A DNA stretch of 64,000 bases from Bacteroides eggerthii (GCF_025146565.1 NZ_CP102258.1:1768001-1832000); one strand, 5' to 3'; positions 40,245 through 49,816 are shown, numbered from the stretch's first letter. The notes: generated by a model not told the origin, from the letters alone. Numbers and translations: made by a program.

Positions 40245-41495
40245 ATGCGCAGTACATTTTCCATATTACCGTATATCAACCGAAGCAAAGTGAAAGCTGA
40301 CGGCACGACCGCCGTCCTGTGCCGCATCACCATAGACGGCAAGAGTTCCACGATGGCAACGGGCATCTATTGCAGGCCGGAGGACTGGAACAACAAGACG
40401 GGCGTAATCCGCACCGTCAGAGAGAACAACCGCTTGCAGGAGTTCCGCAAATCCGTTGAACTTGCCTATGAAGATTCGCTGAAGAAACAGAACGTGGTGA
40501 GCGCGGAGATACTGAAGAACGCACTGGCAAGGAAAGCCGTCATTCCCGCCAAGCTGTTGCAGATGGGCGAAAGGGAACTTGAACGTCTGCTTGTCCGCTC
40601 AAAGGAGATAAACTCCACATCGACATACAGGAACTCAAAGTATTACCAGAAGTACCTGAAAGATTACCTCACGTCATTGGGCAAGGAGGACATCGAGTTC
40701 AGCGATATCACGGAGGAGTTCGGCAGTTCCTATAAAGCCTTCCTGAAACGCTACAAGAACTTCGGGCCGTCACAAATGAACAAGTGCCTGTGCTGGCTGA
40801 GCAAGCTGGTGTACCTCGCTGTGGACTACGAGATACTCCGTGCCAACCCGTTGGAGGACATGGAATACGAGAAGAAACCCGCACCGAAGCACAGGCACAT
40901 CAGCCGTGCGGAACTGAAAGCCATCCTTGAAACCCCGATGCTCGACCCGTTACAGGAACTGGGTCGGAGGGCGTTCCTGTTTTCGATTTTCACGGGCTTG
41001 GCGTATGTGGACATCATGCTGCTCCATCCCCACCATATCGGCACGACTGCTGACGGCAGGCGTTACATCCGCATCAACCGCAAGAAGACCAACGTGGAGG
41101 CGTTCATTCCCTTGCACCCGATAGCGGAACAGATACTTGACCTCTATAATACGACGGACGACACAAAGCCCGTCTTTCCGCTTCCGAGCCGTGACGAGAT
41201 GTGGTTCGAGATACACGAGTTGGGCGTGGCGATAGGGCGGAAAGAAAACTTGTCCTACCATCAAAGCAGGCACTCCTTCGGAACTTTTTTGATTTCTGAG
41301 GGAATACCCATCGAGAGCATCGCCAGGATGATGGGACACTCCGGTATAAAAACCACCCAGCGGTACGCGGAGATTACGGACAAGAAGATTTCAAAGGACA
41401 TGGACAACCTGATGGCGGTCAGAATGATGTACGGGACGGGCAAATGGTACAAAAAACAAGAACTGTTAAAAGAAACAAACATTGATAATGAATAA
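40245..41495 (+). CDS. Tyrosine integrase (416 aa), second of a tandem pair
   Basis: A second intact tyrosine recombinase: N-terminal MRSTFSILPYINRSKVKADG, FSIFTGLAYVDIML, YHQSRHSFGTFLISEGI, GHSGIKTTQRYAEIT. It is paralogous to its neighbour, not a recent copy. Tandem integrases sharing a transcript are known in Bacteroidales elements, where one or both are needed for recombination. Both keep all catalytic motifs. Confidence 0.9.
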   Translation: MRSTFSILPYINRSKVKADGTTAVLCRITIDGKSSTMATGIYCRPEDWNNKTGVIRTVRENNRLQEFRKSVELAYEDSLKKQNVVSAEILKNALARKAVIPAKLLQMGERELERLLVRSKEINSTSTYRNSKYYQKYLKDYLTSLGKEDIEFSDITEEFGSSYKAFLKRYKNFGPSQMNKCLCWLSKLVYLAVDYEILRANPLEDMEYEKKPAPKHRHISRAELKAILETPMLDPLQELGRRAFLFSIFTGLAYVDIMLLHPHHIGTTADGRRYIRINRKKTNVEAFIPLHPIAEQILDLYNTTDDTKPVFPLPSRDEMWFEIHELGVAIGRKENLSYHQSRHSFGTFLISEGIPIESIARMMGHSGIKTTQRYAEITDKKISKDMDNLMAVRMMYGTGKWYKKQELLKETNIDNE

Positions 41496-41502
41496 ATGAG
41501 GA

Positions 41503-41883
41503 ATGCCAATGGAACGGGGAATAATCACAATCACTGAAAACGGGGCGGTCACGATGCCGACCGCTCCCGTCTGGATGACGCAGCAGGAAATGTCCGATGC
41601 GTTCAACGTGTTCGGATGTTACATCCGCAAGGCTATACACGCCATATACAAGAATGGCGAGTTATTGGAAAGCGAAACGAAGCGGCACGTCAGGAAGGAT
41701 GGTAGGATTTGCTACGATGTTTACAGCCTTGAAATGGTGATAGCCGTTTCCTTCAGGTTGAGAAGTCGGGAGAGCATGGTTTTCAGACGGTTCATTATGG
41801 GCAGGCTGACCATAAGCGACAGACAACCCATCAACCTTTTCTTTTCGCTCTCCCCGTCATGTGGAAAGAGAGCGGAAAGTTGA
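41503..41883 (+). CDS. RhuM-like/hypothetical element protein, 126 aa
   Basis: MPMERGIITITENGAVTMPT with an HTH-like start (VWMTQQEMSDAFNVFGCYIR) and a YDVYSLEMVIAVSFRLRSR segment, the same family as the protein at 38073. It sits seven bases after the integrase pair. Unknown function; possibly a regulator of integration. Confidence 0.55.
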   Translation: MPMERGIITITENGAVTMPTAPVWMTQQEMSDAFNVFGCYIRKAIHAIYKNGELLESETKRHVRKDGRICYDVYSLEMVIAVSFRLRSRESMVFRRFIMGRLTISDRQPINLFFSLSPSCGKRAES

Positions 41884-41907
41884 ACCGACCTCAGACGGCG
41901 TATGAAA

Positions 41908-41954
41908 TACCCTCAAACGGCGTGTAAGGCTACCTCTTACGCCGTTTGAGGGTA
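41908..41954. terminator. Long bidirectional hairpin between convergent genes
   Basis: A 19-bp stem, TACCCTCAAACGGCGT...AAG with CTTACGCCGTTTGAGGGTA, with a two-base bulge and a 7-base loop, between the + gene at 41503 and the - gene at 41972. Confidence 0.8.
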
Positions 41955-41971
41955 ACACCGTTTTTATAAGC

Positions 41972-42289
41972 CTATCTGAACGCTTCCCGGTAATTGGCGG
42001 CAAGCATCCGTTCGATGTCCGATTCCTTGTACAGAATCTTGCCACCTAACTGGTAATAGGACACCACCCCGTTGTTGCGGTAGTCCTGCAAGGTGCGTCG
42101 GCTCACTTTCAGCCGTGCCGACACCTCCCTGTCCGTCAGGAAACGTTCACCGCCCAATGTCGGACGGCTGTTTGCCATGAAGTTTTCGATGCCGTCCAGC
42201 AGACGGTCAAGGCTGTTGCCGAACTCGGCGACAAGCGCATGGTTCTTGGTAATCATTTCACTCATTGTTACGTTGGATTTAGTGGCCAT
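41972..42289 (-). CDS. HTH protein, excisionase-like
   Basis: From ATG 42289 (MATKSNVTMSEMITKNH) it has about 105 residues with an HTH_17-type core (GERFLTDREVSARLKVSRRT, YRNNGVVSYYQLGGKILYKE). It is the counterpart of the protein at 37725. It is downstream of, and close to, the HTH gene at 42298; the two form an operon. Probably helps excision or regulation. Confidence 0.7.
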   Translation of the reverse strand: MATKSNVTMSEMITKNHALVAEFGNSLDRLLDGIENFMANSRPTLGGERFLTDREVSARLKVSRRTLQDYRNNGVVSYYQLGGKILYKESDIERMLAANYREAFR

Positions 42290-42297
42290 ATAAAAAA

Positions 42298-42594
42298 TCA
42301 AGAGCCTTTACCTGACCGTCTGTCTTCCACAGGTTTGACAATACGCAGCACATCCTCCGGTCGGTAAAACACCTTGTGGTTTATCTGCGAATAGGCCAGC
42401 GTGCCGTTGTCACGTAGCGTCTGCAAGGTGCGCAGACTGATGTTCAAATGTTGGCAGACCTCTTGGTTGTCCATCCAGCGGTTTAATGACTTGCCGCCTT
42501 GCTTGGCAAGGAGTTCGTTCACACGGTCTGAGAAGCGGCTGAACTTCGCCGCCATTTCCTCAAACGCCTCTTTCTGAAAAATCAATACTTCCAT
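42298..42594 (-). CDS. HTH protein, excisionase-like
   Basis: From ATG 42594 (MEVLIFQKEAFEEMAAKFSRF) it has about 98 residues with an HTH core (NRWMDNQEVCQHLNISLRTL, DNGTLAYSQINHKVFYRPED). It is the counterpart of the protein at 37435. The frame extends to 42663 upstream, but those codons are unlikely. The two HTH genes face away from the ter operon. Confidence 0.7.
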   Translation of the reverse strand: MEVLIFQKEAFEEMAAKFSRFSDRVNELLAKQGGKSLNRWMDNQEVCQHLNISLRTLQTLRDNGTLAYSQINHKVFYRPEDVLRIVKPVEDRRSGKGS

Positions 42595-43375
42595 TGTCGA
42601 TACTGTTTTTATTGTTGATACTCGGTTTTGGACGCAAAGTAAATGGGCTTTGTGCATCAACAATGGGTTGGCACAATCGTGGCAGCTTGTGGCAGAGAGT
42701 GGCGTTTTCAGAGTTATTCTAAATTAGTCCAACGGAGTTTTGATAGGAGCAAGTTTGTGTTTCGGGCATACCGAAACGGCTTGCTCCCATACTACTTTAA
42801 GTAGTGTGGAGGCATATCATCCCGTTGGTCTTAATAAAACAATCTCGCTCTGCAATAATAAACTTTTTCATATTTCTTTCTTGATTTAAGACGCAATTGG
42901 TTATCTTTGCAACAGTCCTCGACTTCTTTCTAAGCTCATCCTTTCAAAAGAGGTTGTGTATAGAAAGGCTGCTCACGCCGGGCTGTCATCCCCCTAAATG
43001 GATAACAGTGGGCTATGATGGGTCGGGATTGAGGACAGACAAAATGTGAAGGCGTTTACTTGACGCTTTGTTCTTGACACATAGAAATCTGGCAGTTTCG
43101 AATTGTTAGTCAAATTCAAAGCAACGGTAGATGTCCATGGGTATGTTATATCCGATTGATTGTATGCAGGCAGACCTTGTCGGTTGTTTGCATCATATTC
43201 GTTTATATACATATCGGCGTGGGCTTCGGCGTTGCTCGTTTCGACTAACAGGGCGATGCCAGAGCCTCTATGTGTGGGACGAGTAACAAGCATGATTCCC
43301 ACGCTTTTCTTTTGTCTAAATCTTTTTGTGTAACAGCAGGCTTGCCGGGAATCAAGTCCGCACTTTGACTCGGCA
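42595..43375. other. Intergenic, ter operon leader
   Basis: About 780 bases. A + strand promoter at 42881-42909 would give a leader of roughly 460 bases before the TerB-like gene. A 142-codon minus-strand frame (42994-43422) crosses it but overlaps the TerB start, so I do not call it. The stretch GGCTGCTCACGC...GGGCTG (about 42969-42985) resembles the core of the hairpin element at 59.69 kb. Confidence 0.4.
42881..42909 (+). promoter_or_regulatory. ter operon promoter (TTG-N18-TATCTTTG)
   Basis: TTG at 42881-42883 and TATCTTTG at 42902-42909 give a near-perfect promoter on the + strand. It would transcribe the whole ter operon with a long leader. Confidence 0.65.
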
Positions 43376-44773
43376 ATGAAGCAGAATGAACGTGCTGGTA
43401 TTATGCGGATAGTTTCAGACATTGTGAAAGCTGATTCTATTATCGACTTACGAGAAATTGATTACTTGGATGGAATCAAAGACAAGTACCGCATAACGAA
43501 AGATGATGAAGCTATGGGCGATTCCATGACTTTGTCCGATGCTGTTTGCCTGTTAAAGAATTTATCTCCAGGTCTAATCCATGACATTATTGGAGATTTT
43601 TACAATTTGGCCTTGTCAGACAACGCTTTTAGTCGAGAAGAGGGGCTTATTGTACTTGCCATCATAGCTTGTTTGTCTGAAAAATATTTCACACAAGCTG
43701 AAATATATTCGACAGTTTTACCCAATAACACGTTAGCCGAAAAATCACAGATACTTTATATTGAAGGGGAATATTACAAGGAGGCAAATAAAGAAATCTC
43801 TGATGCTTACAGGGAAATATCCAATGAATTCCGATTGATAGGTTTGAATTTTGTCTATCTCCCAAAGGTATGCGAGCATTATAAGTCATTGCCACAAAGC
43901 AAATTATTATCATTGCTTTCATTTCTGTATCCTAAAATTTCAGAAAAACAGATGGGAGATATGATACGGCAGTTAACCTCGTTGAATACTTCTGATTTCT
44001 GCAAGGAAGGCATTGTCGGGAAAATGAATCTCAAAGACTTGAACGAATCGTTACCGTCGATGCTTTTGTGTATAAACGATTCGCTTGTTGAAGGTAAGAT
44101 ATACTCAAATTTTCTTTCGATAACTCTCGAAAAGGACGCTCTCAATATAGCAAGGGATTTTACAGACTTGTTCATGAAATTGTATAAGCCAAGAGTATTG
44201 AATCCTTCTTTTGAAGGTAAGGAAAGATTTGTTTATCGCGGTTACTACAAGCAGGTATTTGACATATTTACAGATAGAAAAGGCGTCAGAAGCAGTGTTG
44301 TTATAGACCTGCTTCATGGAGAGATTCTCTTGCCTGAGGCCGAAATAAAGTTATCAAAACTTCATAGAAGAGAGAAAGCCTTGTATGCCTTATTTTTGTT
44401 GGAATCAGGAAGTGGTGGAATAAATTTCAGTAAACCAGAAAATGTAAAAGCTCTAAAAAGATTTGACCACCGTATGCAACTCATACAGCTAAAGTATGAG
44501 ATGATTTATGAAGGTTTTGGCGGCGATAAATCTCGTGCACCGAAAATATATCTTTCGGAAAACAGGTTGCCAATGTTAAGTTTGATTAAACAACAAATTC
44601 GCCAAATCGGAGAATTATTAAGCAATGCCGATGACTACTTGGTTCAACGAAATCTTTTTGGCAATTACTGTGTAGCCATTCCTCCGGAACTGTGTCTATG
44701 TTACGATATGCAAGCAAAGCAAATTTGCCGTTTTGAGGATTCTGCTTTTTGGAGCCGGGTATTGGCCTTATAA
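43376..44773 (+). CDS. TerB-like protein of the ter operon
   Basis: A 465-residue protein. The N-terminal 100 residues (MRIVSDIVKADSIIDLREID, DDEAMGDSMTLSDAV, NLALSDNAFSREEGLIVLAIIAC) match the all-helical TerB/DjlA-type metal-binding domain with repeated acidic residues. The rest is helical and unassigned. Starts at 43376 or 43403 are possible. It heads the ter operon. In tellurite/stress islands, TerB acts at the membrane with TerC/TerD; no TerC is seen here. Confidence 0.7.
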   Translation: MKQNERAGIMRIVSDIVKADSIIDLREIDYLDGIKDKYRITKDDEAMGDSMTLSDAVCLLKNLSPGLIHDIIGDFYNLALSDNAFSREEGLIVLAIIACLSEKYFTQAEIYSTVLPNNTLAEKSQILYIEGEYYKEANKEISDAYREISNEFRLIGLNFVYLPKVCEHYKSLPQSKLLSLLSFLYPKISEKQMGDMIRQLTSLNTSDFCKEGIVGKMNLKDLNESLPSMLLCINDSLVEGKIYSNFLSITLEKDALNIARDFTDLFMKLYKPRVLNPSFEGKERFVYRGYYKQVFDIFTDRKGVRSSVVIDLLHGEILLPEAEIKLSKLHRREKALYALFLLESGSGGINFSKPENVKALKRFDHRMQLIQLKYEMIYEGFGGDKSRAPKIYLSENRLPMLSLIKQQIRQIGELLSNADDYLVQRNLFGNYCVAIPPELCLCYDMQAKQICRFEDSAFWSRVLAL

Positions 44774-44852
44774 CCTTGCAACTTTTTGCAGACGATTTTT
44801 TCCTTTATCGGGTGTAATATTGCAGATTTCTGTAAATCAAATACTTATTGCC

Positions 44853-44860
44853 TAATTTTG
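44853..44860 (+). promoter_or_regulatory. Internal promoter -7 box TAATTTTG before TerD1
   Basis: TAATTTTGCG, 25 bases before the start of TerD1. The -33 region is weak. It could give extra expression of the TerD genes. Confidence 0.45.
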
Positions 44861-44885
44861 CGTAAAAATTTAAGCAAATACGATT

Positions 44886-45443
44886 ATGGCAATTACATTG
44901 GAAAAAGGACAGCGGATAGGCATAGGTCTATCTAAAGTTAGTGTAGGTCTCGGATGGGACCCGAATGAAGGTACAGGTTTTGATTTCGATTTGGATGCCT
45001 CTGCATTTATGTTGGGAAGCAACAAGAAAATTCCCAATGACAATTATTTCATATTCTACAATAATCCGAAATCTCCAGACGGAGCGGTGGAATCTACAGG
45101 TGATGACACTACTGGAGGCAATAGTGACGGAGGGGATGATGAAACATTGAATGTTGACCTGCAAAAAGTTGACCCTTCCATTCAGGAGATTCTGTTTGTT
45201 GCTACAATTTATAAGGCAGACGAAAGGAAACAGAATTTTGGGCAGGTTAGAAACTCTTACATCCGCATCTACAATTCAATCACCAACGAAGAAATAGCAC
45301 GCTATGATTTGGACGAGGATTTCTCTATTGAAACAGCCGTTGAGTTCGGGCGTTTGTATCGCCGTGGCGGAGAATGGAAGTTCGAAGCTATGGGTATAGG
45401 TAACAAAGGTGGATTGCAAGCATTGGTCAACAAATATCAATAA
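44886..45443 (+). CDS. terD: TerD-family protein (1)
   Basis: A 185-residue protein. MAITLEKGQRIGIGLSKVSV, then FDFDLDASAFMLGSNKKIPN, STGDDTTGGNSDGGDDETLN and VDLQKVDPSIQEILFVATI are classic TerD features, with acidic clusters that in the family bind calcium. It starts shortly after an internal promoter. Roles are in tellurite and phage/stress resistance through a Ca-dependent surface complex; that is family knowledge. Confidence 0.9.
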   Translation: MAITLEKGQRIGIGLSKVSVGLGWDPNEGTGFDFDLDASAFMLGSNKKIPNDNYFIFYNNPKSPDGAVESTGDDTTGGNSDGGDDETLNVDLQKVDPSIQEILFVATIYKADERKQNFGQVRNSYIRIYNSITNEEIARYDLDEDFSIETAVEFGRLYRRGGEWKFEAMGIGNKGGLQALVNKYQ

Positions 45444-45446
45444 ACC

Positions 45447-46142
45447 ATGCCTATAAATCTTGTAAAAGGACAGAATCACGTGCTCAACATGAATATTTTT
45501 CATGTTGGGCTTGGATGGGACGTGAATGAAGGGGCATCACCATATCCATTTGACCTTGATGTGTCTGCATTCATGATTGGAGCCAATAAGAAAATACTCA
45601 ATGATGATTTCTTGGTATATTATAATAGTGAACATAGAGTTCTGCCATCTAATTTGACACGGTTCGAACCTTTTTCTGCAAGTAAATATCCACCTTATAC
45701 TGATACTCAAGGCTGCTATCATTCGGCTGATATGCATTGGAAAGAGGAGACAAGACCCGTTTCACCGGAATTTTCAGTTATAGGGTCAATAGATGACCAA
45801 GATGGTTCTACCTCAGAAGATGGCGATGATGAAATTATGGATATAGATTTATCAAAAGTGTCAAATGACATTCAAGAAATTGTAATCACAGTAAGCATAT
45901 ATGACTACCAAAACCGTAAACAAAACTTTGGTCAGGTAGAACGTGCTTATGTCCGTCTTTATAAGCAGGGGCAAGAAACCGAAGGTCAGGAAGACTTCAG
46001 ATATGATCTAAATGAGGATTTCTCAATATGTGCTTCCATTGAATTTTGCAGGTTATATCGCTACAAAGGGGAATGGAAAATTCAAGCGACAGGCATTGGG
46101 CATCATGGCGGTCTTGAGGAATTAGTTGAAAAATACAGATAA
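45447..46142 (+). CDS. terD: TerD-family protein (2), with an insertion
   Basis: A 231-residue protein. TerD plan with FDLDVSAFMIGANKKILNDD and DGDDEIMDIDLSKVSNDIQE. A region of about 40 residues (residues 70-110, GCYHSADMHWKEE) is inserted relative to TerD1 and carries extra acidic and aromatic residues. It begins three bases after TerD1 and ends before TerD3. Confidence 0.85.
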   Translation: MPINLVKGQNHVLNMNIFHVGLGWDVNEGASPYPFDLDVSAFMIGANKKILNDDFLVYYNSEHRVLPSNLTRFEPFSASKYPPYTDTQGCYHSADMHWKEETRPVSPEFSVIGSIDDQDGSTSEDGDDEIMDIDLSKVSNDIQEIVITVSIYDYQNRKQNFGQVERAYVRLYKQGQETEGQEDFRYDLNEDFSICASIEFCRLYRYKGEWKIQATGIGHHGGLEELVEKYR

Positions 46143-46152
46143 CTTCATTTCT

Positions 46153-46788
46153 ATGGCTATAGTTCTTGAAAAAAGTGGCGACCAACATCGCATAAACCTT
46201 GAAAAAGGTGGGGCTTCCTCTATGGGAGAAATCATTATAAATCTCAATTGGAGTAAGGGAAGTTTGATGAAACAAATTTTTGGAAAGCCCATAGACCTTG
46301 ACCTCGGATGCTTTTATGAGCTTCGGGATGGAAAGAAAATGTTGATTGATGGATTGCAATTCTCTCATAACAGAGGAGGAAACCGCCATCAGCAAACAAG
46401 GCAGGGATGTTACGATTACGCGCCTTACATTTGGCATCAAGGTGATGACAGAGGTGGTAGCTCTTCTTCTGGGGAAACAATCTATGTAAACCCTAAGGGG
46501 GTCAATGTGATAAAGCGTATAATCGTCTATACTTTCATATATGAAGGCGTGGCAAAATGGTCTGAAACAAATGCCGTTGTTACGATTAAAGTACCAGGGC
46601 ATGAAGATGTAATCGTTGAAATGGGAAAACAATTTTCAAATAAAACATTCTGCGCCATAGCTCAATTGGATTTTGGTGGTGATGATTCCATTACGGTTAA
46701 AAGACTGATTACGTTCCATGATGGACATAAGGATTGTGACATGATGTATGGATGGGGATTTAACTACTCGCCAGGAAGCAAGGACTAA
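46153..46788 (+). CDS. TerD-family protein (3), divergent
   Basis: A 211-residue protein. MAIVLEKSGDQHRINLEKGG, LGCFYELRDGKKMLIDGLQF, HQGDDRGGSSSSGETIYVNP and a C-terminal AQLDFGGDDSITVKRLITFH. The calcium-site pattern is only partly kept, so it may have another ligand or be structural. It is closely spaced with TerD2. Confidence 0.75.
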   Translation: MAIVLEKSGDQHRINLEKGGASSMGEIIINLNWSKGSLMKQIFGKPIDLDLGCFYELRDGKKMLIDGLQFSHNRGGNRHQQTRQGCYDYAPYIWHQGDDRGGSSSSGETIYVNPKGVNVIKRIIVYTFIYEGVAKWSETNAVVTIKVPGHEDVIVEMGKQFSNKTFCAIAQLDFGGDDSITVKRLITFHDGHKDCDMMYGWGFNYSPGSKD

Positions 46789-46817
46789 TGTTGAATAATT
46801 TATAAAGAAAATATTTT

Positions 46818-47429
46818 ATGGCAATACGATTAGAAAAAGGACAACGCATTAATCTTGAAAAAGATAATGGTGCGAAGCTACAAAGCATCTGTGTAGGTGT
46901 CAATTGGGGTGCAATTAAGAAAAAGAATTGGTTGGGTTTTACTACAACTGAAGCGGTAGATTTAGATGCCAGTTGTGCTCAGTTTGATGCTCAAGGTAAT
47001 ATCATTGACAAAGTTTGGTTTAGACATCTCGCTTCTAATGATGGGGCAATCAAACATAGTGGCGATGATTTAACAGGAGATATGGATGGAGACGATGGGT
47101 TGGACAATGAAGTTATAACTGTTGATTTGCACAAAGTTAATCCACGAACAGATAAGATTGCCTTTGTATTGAACAGCTTTCGTGGTCAAGATTTTAAACT
47201 AATTCCTTTTGCGTCTATTAGAATTTATGAAGGAACTCCTACAAAGGTACGGGAAGTATTTGCTACTTATGATATTGCGAATGACCCAACTTTTGCGGGG
47301 AGTGTATCAATGGTAATGGGAATTTTCTATAAACGTAATGGGGAATGGAAATTCAACGCCATTGGTGAACCGACAAGAGATAGAGATTTCGAAAGCACTT
47401 TACAAACTGTCAAACAAAAATATTTATGA
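46818..47429 (+). CDS. TerD-family protein (4), TerZ-like
   Basis: A 203-residue protein. MAIRLEKGQRINLEKDNGAK, VDLDASCAQFDAQGNIIDKV, HSGDDLTGDMDGDDGLDNEV and ITVDLHKVNPRTDKIAFVLN follow the TerD/TerZ pattern with the full acidic cluster. The stop overlaps the first TerY start, so it is translationally coupled. Confidence 0.85.
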   Translation: MAIRLEKGQRINLEKDNGAKLQSICVGVNWGAIKKKNWLGFTTTEAVDLDASCAQFDAQGNIIDKVWFRHLASNDGAIKHSGDDLTGDMDGDDGLDNEVITVDLHKVNPRTDKIAFVLNSFRGQDFKLIPFASIRIYEGTPTKVREVFATYDIANDPTFAGSVSMVMGIFYKRNGEWKFNAIGEPTRDRDFESTLQTVKQKYL

Positions 47430-48064
47430 GAAGATTACCCGTTTACTTGTTATTGGATACATCTGGCTCTATGTACGGGGAACCGATAGAGGCGGTCAAA
47501 AATGGAGTCCAGACACTTATTTCAACCTTACGAGGAGACCCTTATGCCCTTGAAACAGCATATATTAGTATCATAACTTTCAATTCTGTGGCTCAACAGG
47601 TAACACCTCTTACAGAATTGTCGGCTTTTCAACAACCCCAAATTGAAGCAAGCGGATGTACTGCTTTGGGCGAAGCACTGACCTTGCTTGCACAAAAGGT
47701 TGATACCGAAATTGTCAAAACCACACAAGAAGTCAAAGGAGATTGGAAGCCTTTGGTTTTTCTTATGACAGATGGCGAACCTACAGATGATTTGCAGAAG
47801 GGGCTTGACGAGTTCAAGAAAAGAAAATTCGGTATGGTCGTAGCTTGTGCCGCAGGGCAAGGTGCTAACACGAATACGTTAAAGAAGATTACAGAAAATG
47901 TCGTTCAGCTTGATACAGCCGACAGCGCAACAATTAAGGCGTTCTTCAAATGGGTAAGCGCAAGCATCAGTACAGGCAGCCAAAAAGTTGAGGATACTCA
48001 CGGCGATGTTGCATCGATGAGCGAGCTACCTCCTCCACCTCCAGAAGTAAATATCGTTGTGTAA
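47426..48064 (+). CDS. terY: vWA protein TerY (1)
   Basis: A 212-residue vWA protein. MRRLPVYLLLDTSGSM carries the MIDAS DxSxS (D11, S13, S15), followed by GCTALGEAL (MIDAS Thr) and LMTDGEPTDD (MIDAS Asp). A short Pro-rich tail (LPPPPPEVNIVV) ends it. In ter systems TerY-type vWA proteins partner with the PP2C phosphatase and kinase of the same operon. Confidence 0.9.
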   Translation: MRRLPVYLLLDTSGSMYGEPIEAVKNGVQTLISTLRGDPYALETAYISIITFNSVAQQVTPLTELSAFQQPQIEASGCTALGEALTLLAQKVDTEIVKTTQEVKGDWKPLVFLMTDGEPTDDLQKGLDEFKKRKFGMVVACAAGQGANTNTLKKITENVVQLDTADSATIKAFFKWVSASISTGSQKVEDTHGDVASMSELPPPPPEVNIVV

Positions 48065-48076
48065 AGAAACAAAGCA

Positions 48077-48104
48077 AAGTGGCACGAAACAGTTTGTGCC
48101 ACTT
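48077..48104 (+). promoter_or_regulatory. Hairpin between TerY1 and TerY2
   Basis: A perfect 9-bp stem, AAGTGGCAC with GTGCCACTT, and a 10-base loop. No T run, so it is more likely a processing or stability element than a terminator. Confidence 0.5.
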
Positions 48105-48125
48105 ATGCTATAAAGTTTATCAAGA

Positions 48126-48761
48126 ATGAGACATTTACCTGTATATATTTTGATTGATACCAGCGGGTCTATGAAGGGTGAACCGATAGAAAGTGTCAAG
48201 GTTGGCTTGTCTGATATGATTGCAACTCTCCGTCAAGACCCGTATGCGTTGGAAACTGTTTGTATAAGCATAATAACTTTTGACAGGGAAGTAAATCAGA
48301 TTTTACCTTTGACCGAACTTGCCGATTTACAGATACCCAATATCATCACGCCGGATTCAGGCCCGACATTTCTTGGAAAGGCATTGGAAATGCTTTGCAA
48401 TCGGATTGAAGTTGAAGTTCAAAAGGGTACACCTGAACAAAAAGGCGATTGGCGTCCATTACTCTTCGTGTTAACAGATGGCAAGCCTTCCGACATTCAG
48501 GTTTATGAGAATATCATCCCCAAAGTAAAAAATAAAAATTTTGCAAGTATAATCGCTTGTGCAGCCGGTCCCAAAGCAAAGATAGAACCGCTAAAAAAGC
48601 TCACAGACCAAGTGTTTACACTTGATACAATGGATGCCACATCGTTTAAGAAATTCTTTGTGTGGGTTTCTGATGTTATAGGTGTAGGAGGAAAAAGTGT
48701 GGGAACAACGGATTCTTTGGAATTGCCAGGACCACCTGCGGAAGTGAATATAGTAATATAA
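48126..48761 (+). CDS. terY: vWA protein TerY (2)
   Basis: A 211-residue vWA protein. MRHLPVYILIDTSGSM with MIDAS DxSxS, GPTFLGKAL (MIDAS Thr), VLTDGKPSD and an end GPPAEVNIVI that parallels TerY1. The three TerY copies are diverged, so they probably bind different partners. Confidence 0.9.
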   Translation: MRHLPVYILIDTSGSMKGEPIESVKVGLSDMIATLRQDPYALETVCISIITFDREVNQILPLTELADLQIPNIITPDSGPTFLGKALEMLCNRIEVEVQKGTPEQKGDWRPLLFVLTDGKPSDIQVYENIIPKVKNKNFASIIACAAGPKAKIEPLKKLTDQVFTLDTMDATSFKKFFVWVSDVIGVGGKSVGTTDSLELPGPPAEVNIVI

Positions 48762-48767
48762 TTGTTT

Positions 48768-49814
48768 ATGAGAAGATTACCGATATATTTTCTGATTGAT
48801 GTTTCAGAATCAATGGTTGGAGAACCAATCATTCAGGTAGAGAAAGGCATGAGGAATATCATACAAGAGCTAAGGACTGACCCGTATGCTCTTGAAACAG
48901 TATTTGTGTCTGTCATCGTTTTTGCAGGAAAGGAAAAGGTCTTGTCTCCTTTAACTGAGTTGTACAAGTTCTATCCACCGCAGTTTCCTATAGGCGGAGG
49001 AACATCGTTAGGCACTGCTTTGGACTGCCTGATGAACGATATTGACAAGTCCGTAAAGAAAACAACTGTTGAAATGAAAGGCGATTGGAAGCCTATCATT
49101 TTCCTTTTTACTGACGGGATGCCAACCGACAATCCACAGCAAGCCTTCAACCGATGGAACGCACATTATAAGAGAAAAGCGAATTTGGTTTGTATTTCAA
49201 TCGGTGACAATACTGATACTAAAATGCTTGGAAAAATCTCAGACAATGTGTTGAGATTGAATGATACAGGGGAACAATCCTTCAAGGCCTTTTTCAAATG
49301 GGTTACGGCTTCAATCAAGTCAACAAGTGTTTCTGTTACCGATATGGGAACTGATGAAATCCAACTTGCTTCCACATCGGGAATTGACCTTGAAAAGGTG
49401 GATACGACTAAAGACTGCACTGTGGATGAGAACTTTGTCGTACTGCTCGGCAAATGTTCAAATACAAAAAAGGAATATCTTATCAAATACGCCAAGCGAG
49501 TAGGTAAAATACCCGGATTAGAGCAACTTGACGTAAAAGGAATAGACTACAAACTTGTGGGGGCTTATCCAATTGACGATAAGGCTTATGAAGAATTAAG
49601 CGATGGCAAGTCCAACCGCAACATCAACACCATGTCTTTGATAGGAGTACCCACTTGTCCTTGTTGTGGCAATCAATTCGGCGTAGTCGTATGCGAATGT
49701 GGCAACATTATGTGTTCAGACGGTCAAACTACCGCTTGTCCGTGGTGTGGAATGGAAGGCTCATTAGGAGCTATTGGTGATGGCGGTTTGGATATAACAC
49801 GGGGAAGAGGTTGA
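48768..49814 (+). CDS. terY: vWA protein TerY (3) with C-terminal zinc ribbons
   Basis: A protein of 348 residues. MRRLPIYFLIDVSESM keeps MIDAS residues D11, S13 and S15. LFTDGMPTD is also kept. From residue 215 a second domain follows, ending with CPCCGNQ, CECGN and CPWC, i.e. zinc-ribbon type. ATG 48768 follows the TerY2 stop by six bases. The zinc end may serve as a protein-docking site in the TerY-P triad. Confidence 0.85.
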   Translation: MRRLPIYFLIDVSESMVGEPIIQVEKGMRNIIQELRTDPYALETVFVSVIVFAGKEKVLSPLTELYKFYPPQFPIGGGTSLGTALDCLMNDIDKSVKKTTVEMKGDWKPIIFLFTDGMPTDNPQQAFNRWNAHYKRKANLVCISIGDNTDTKMLGKISDNVLRLNDTGEQSFKAFFKWVTASIKSTSVSVTDMGTDEIQLASTSGIDLEKVDTTKDCTVDENFVVLLGKCSNTKKEYLIKYAKRVGKIPGLEQLDVKGIDYKLVGAYPIDDKAYEELSDGKSNRNINTMSLIGVPTCPCCGNQFGVVVCECGNIMCSDGQTTACPWCGMEGSLGAIGDGGLDITRGRG

Positions 49815-49816
49815 TT

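Noticed and set aside
42994..43422. A 142-codon frame on the minus strand upstream of the ter operon
   Set aside because: It overlaps the TerB-like start and contains no recognisable domain. It crosses the probable leader of the operon. Some resemblance to small hypothetical proteins cannot be checked here.
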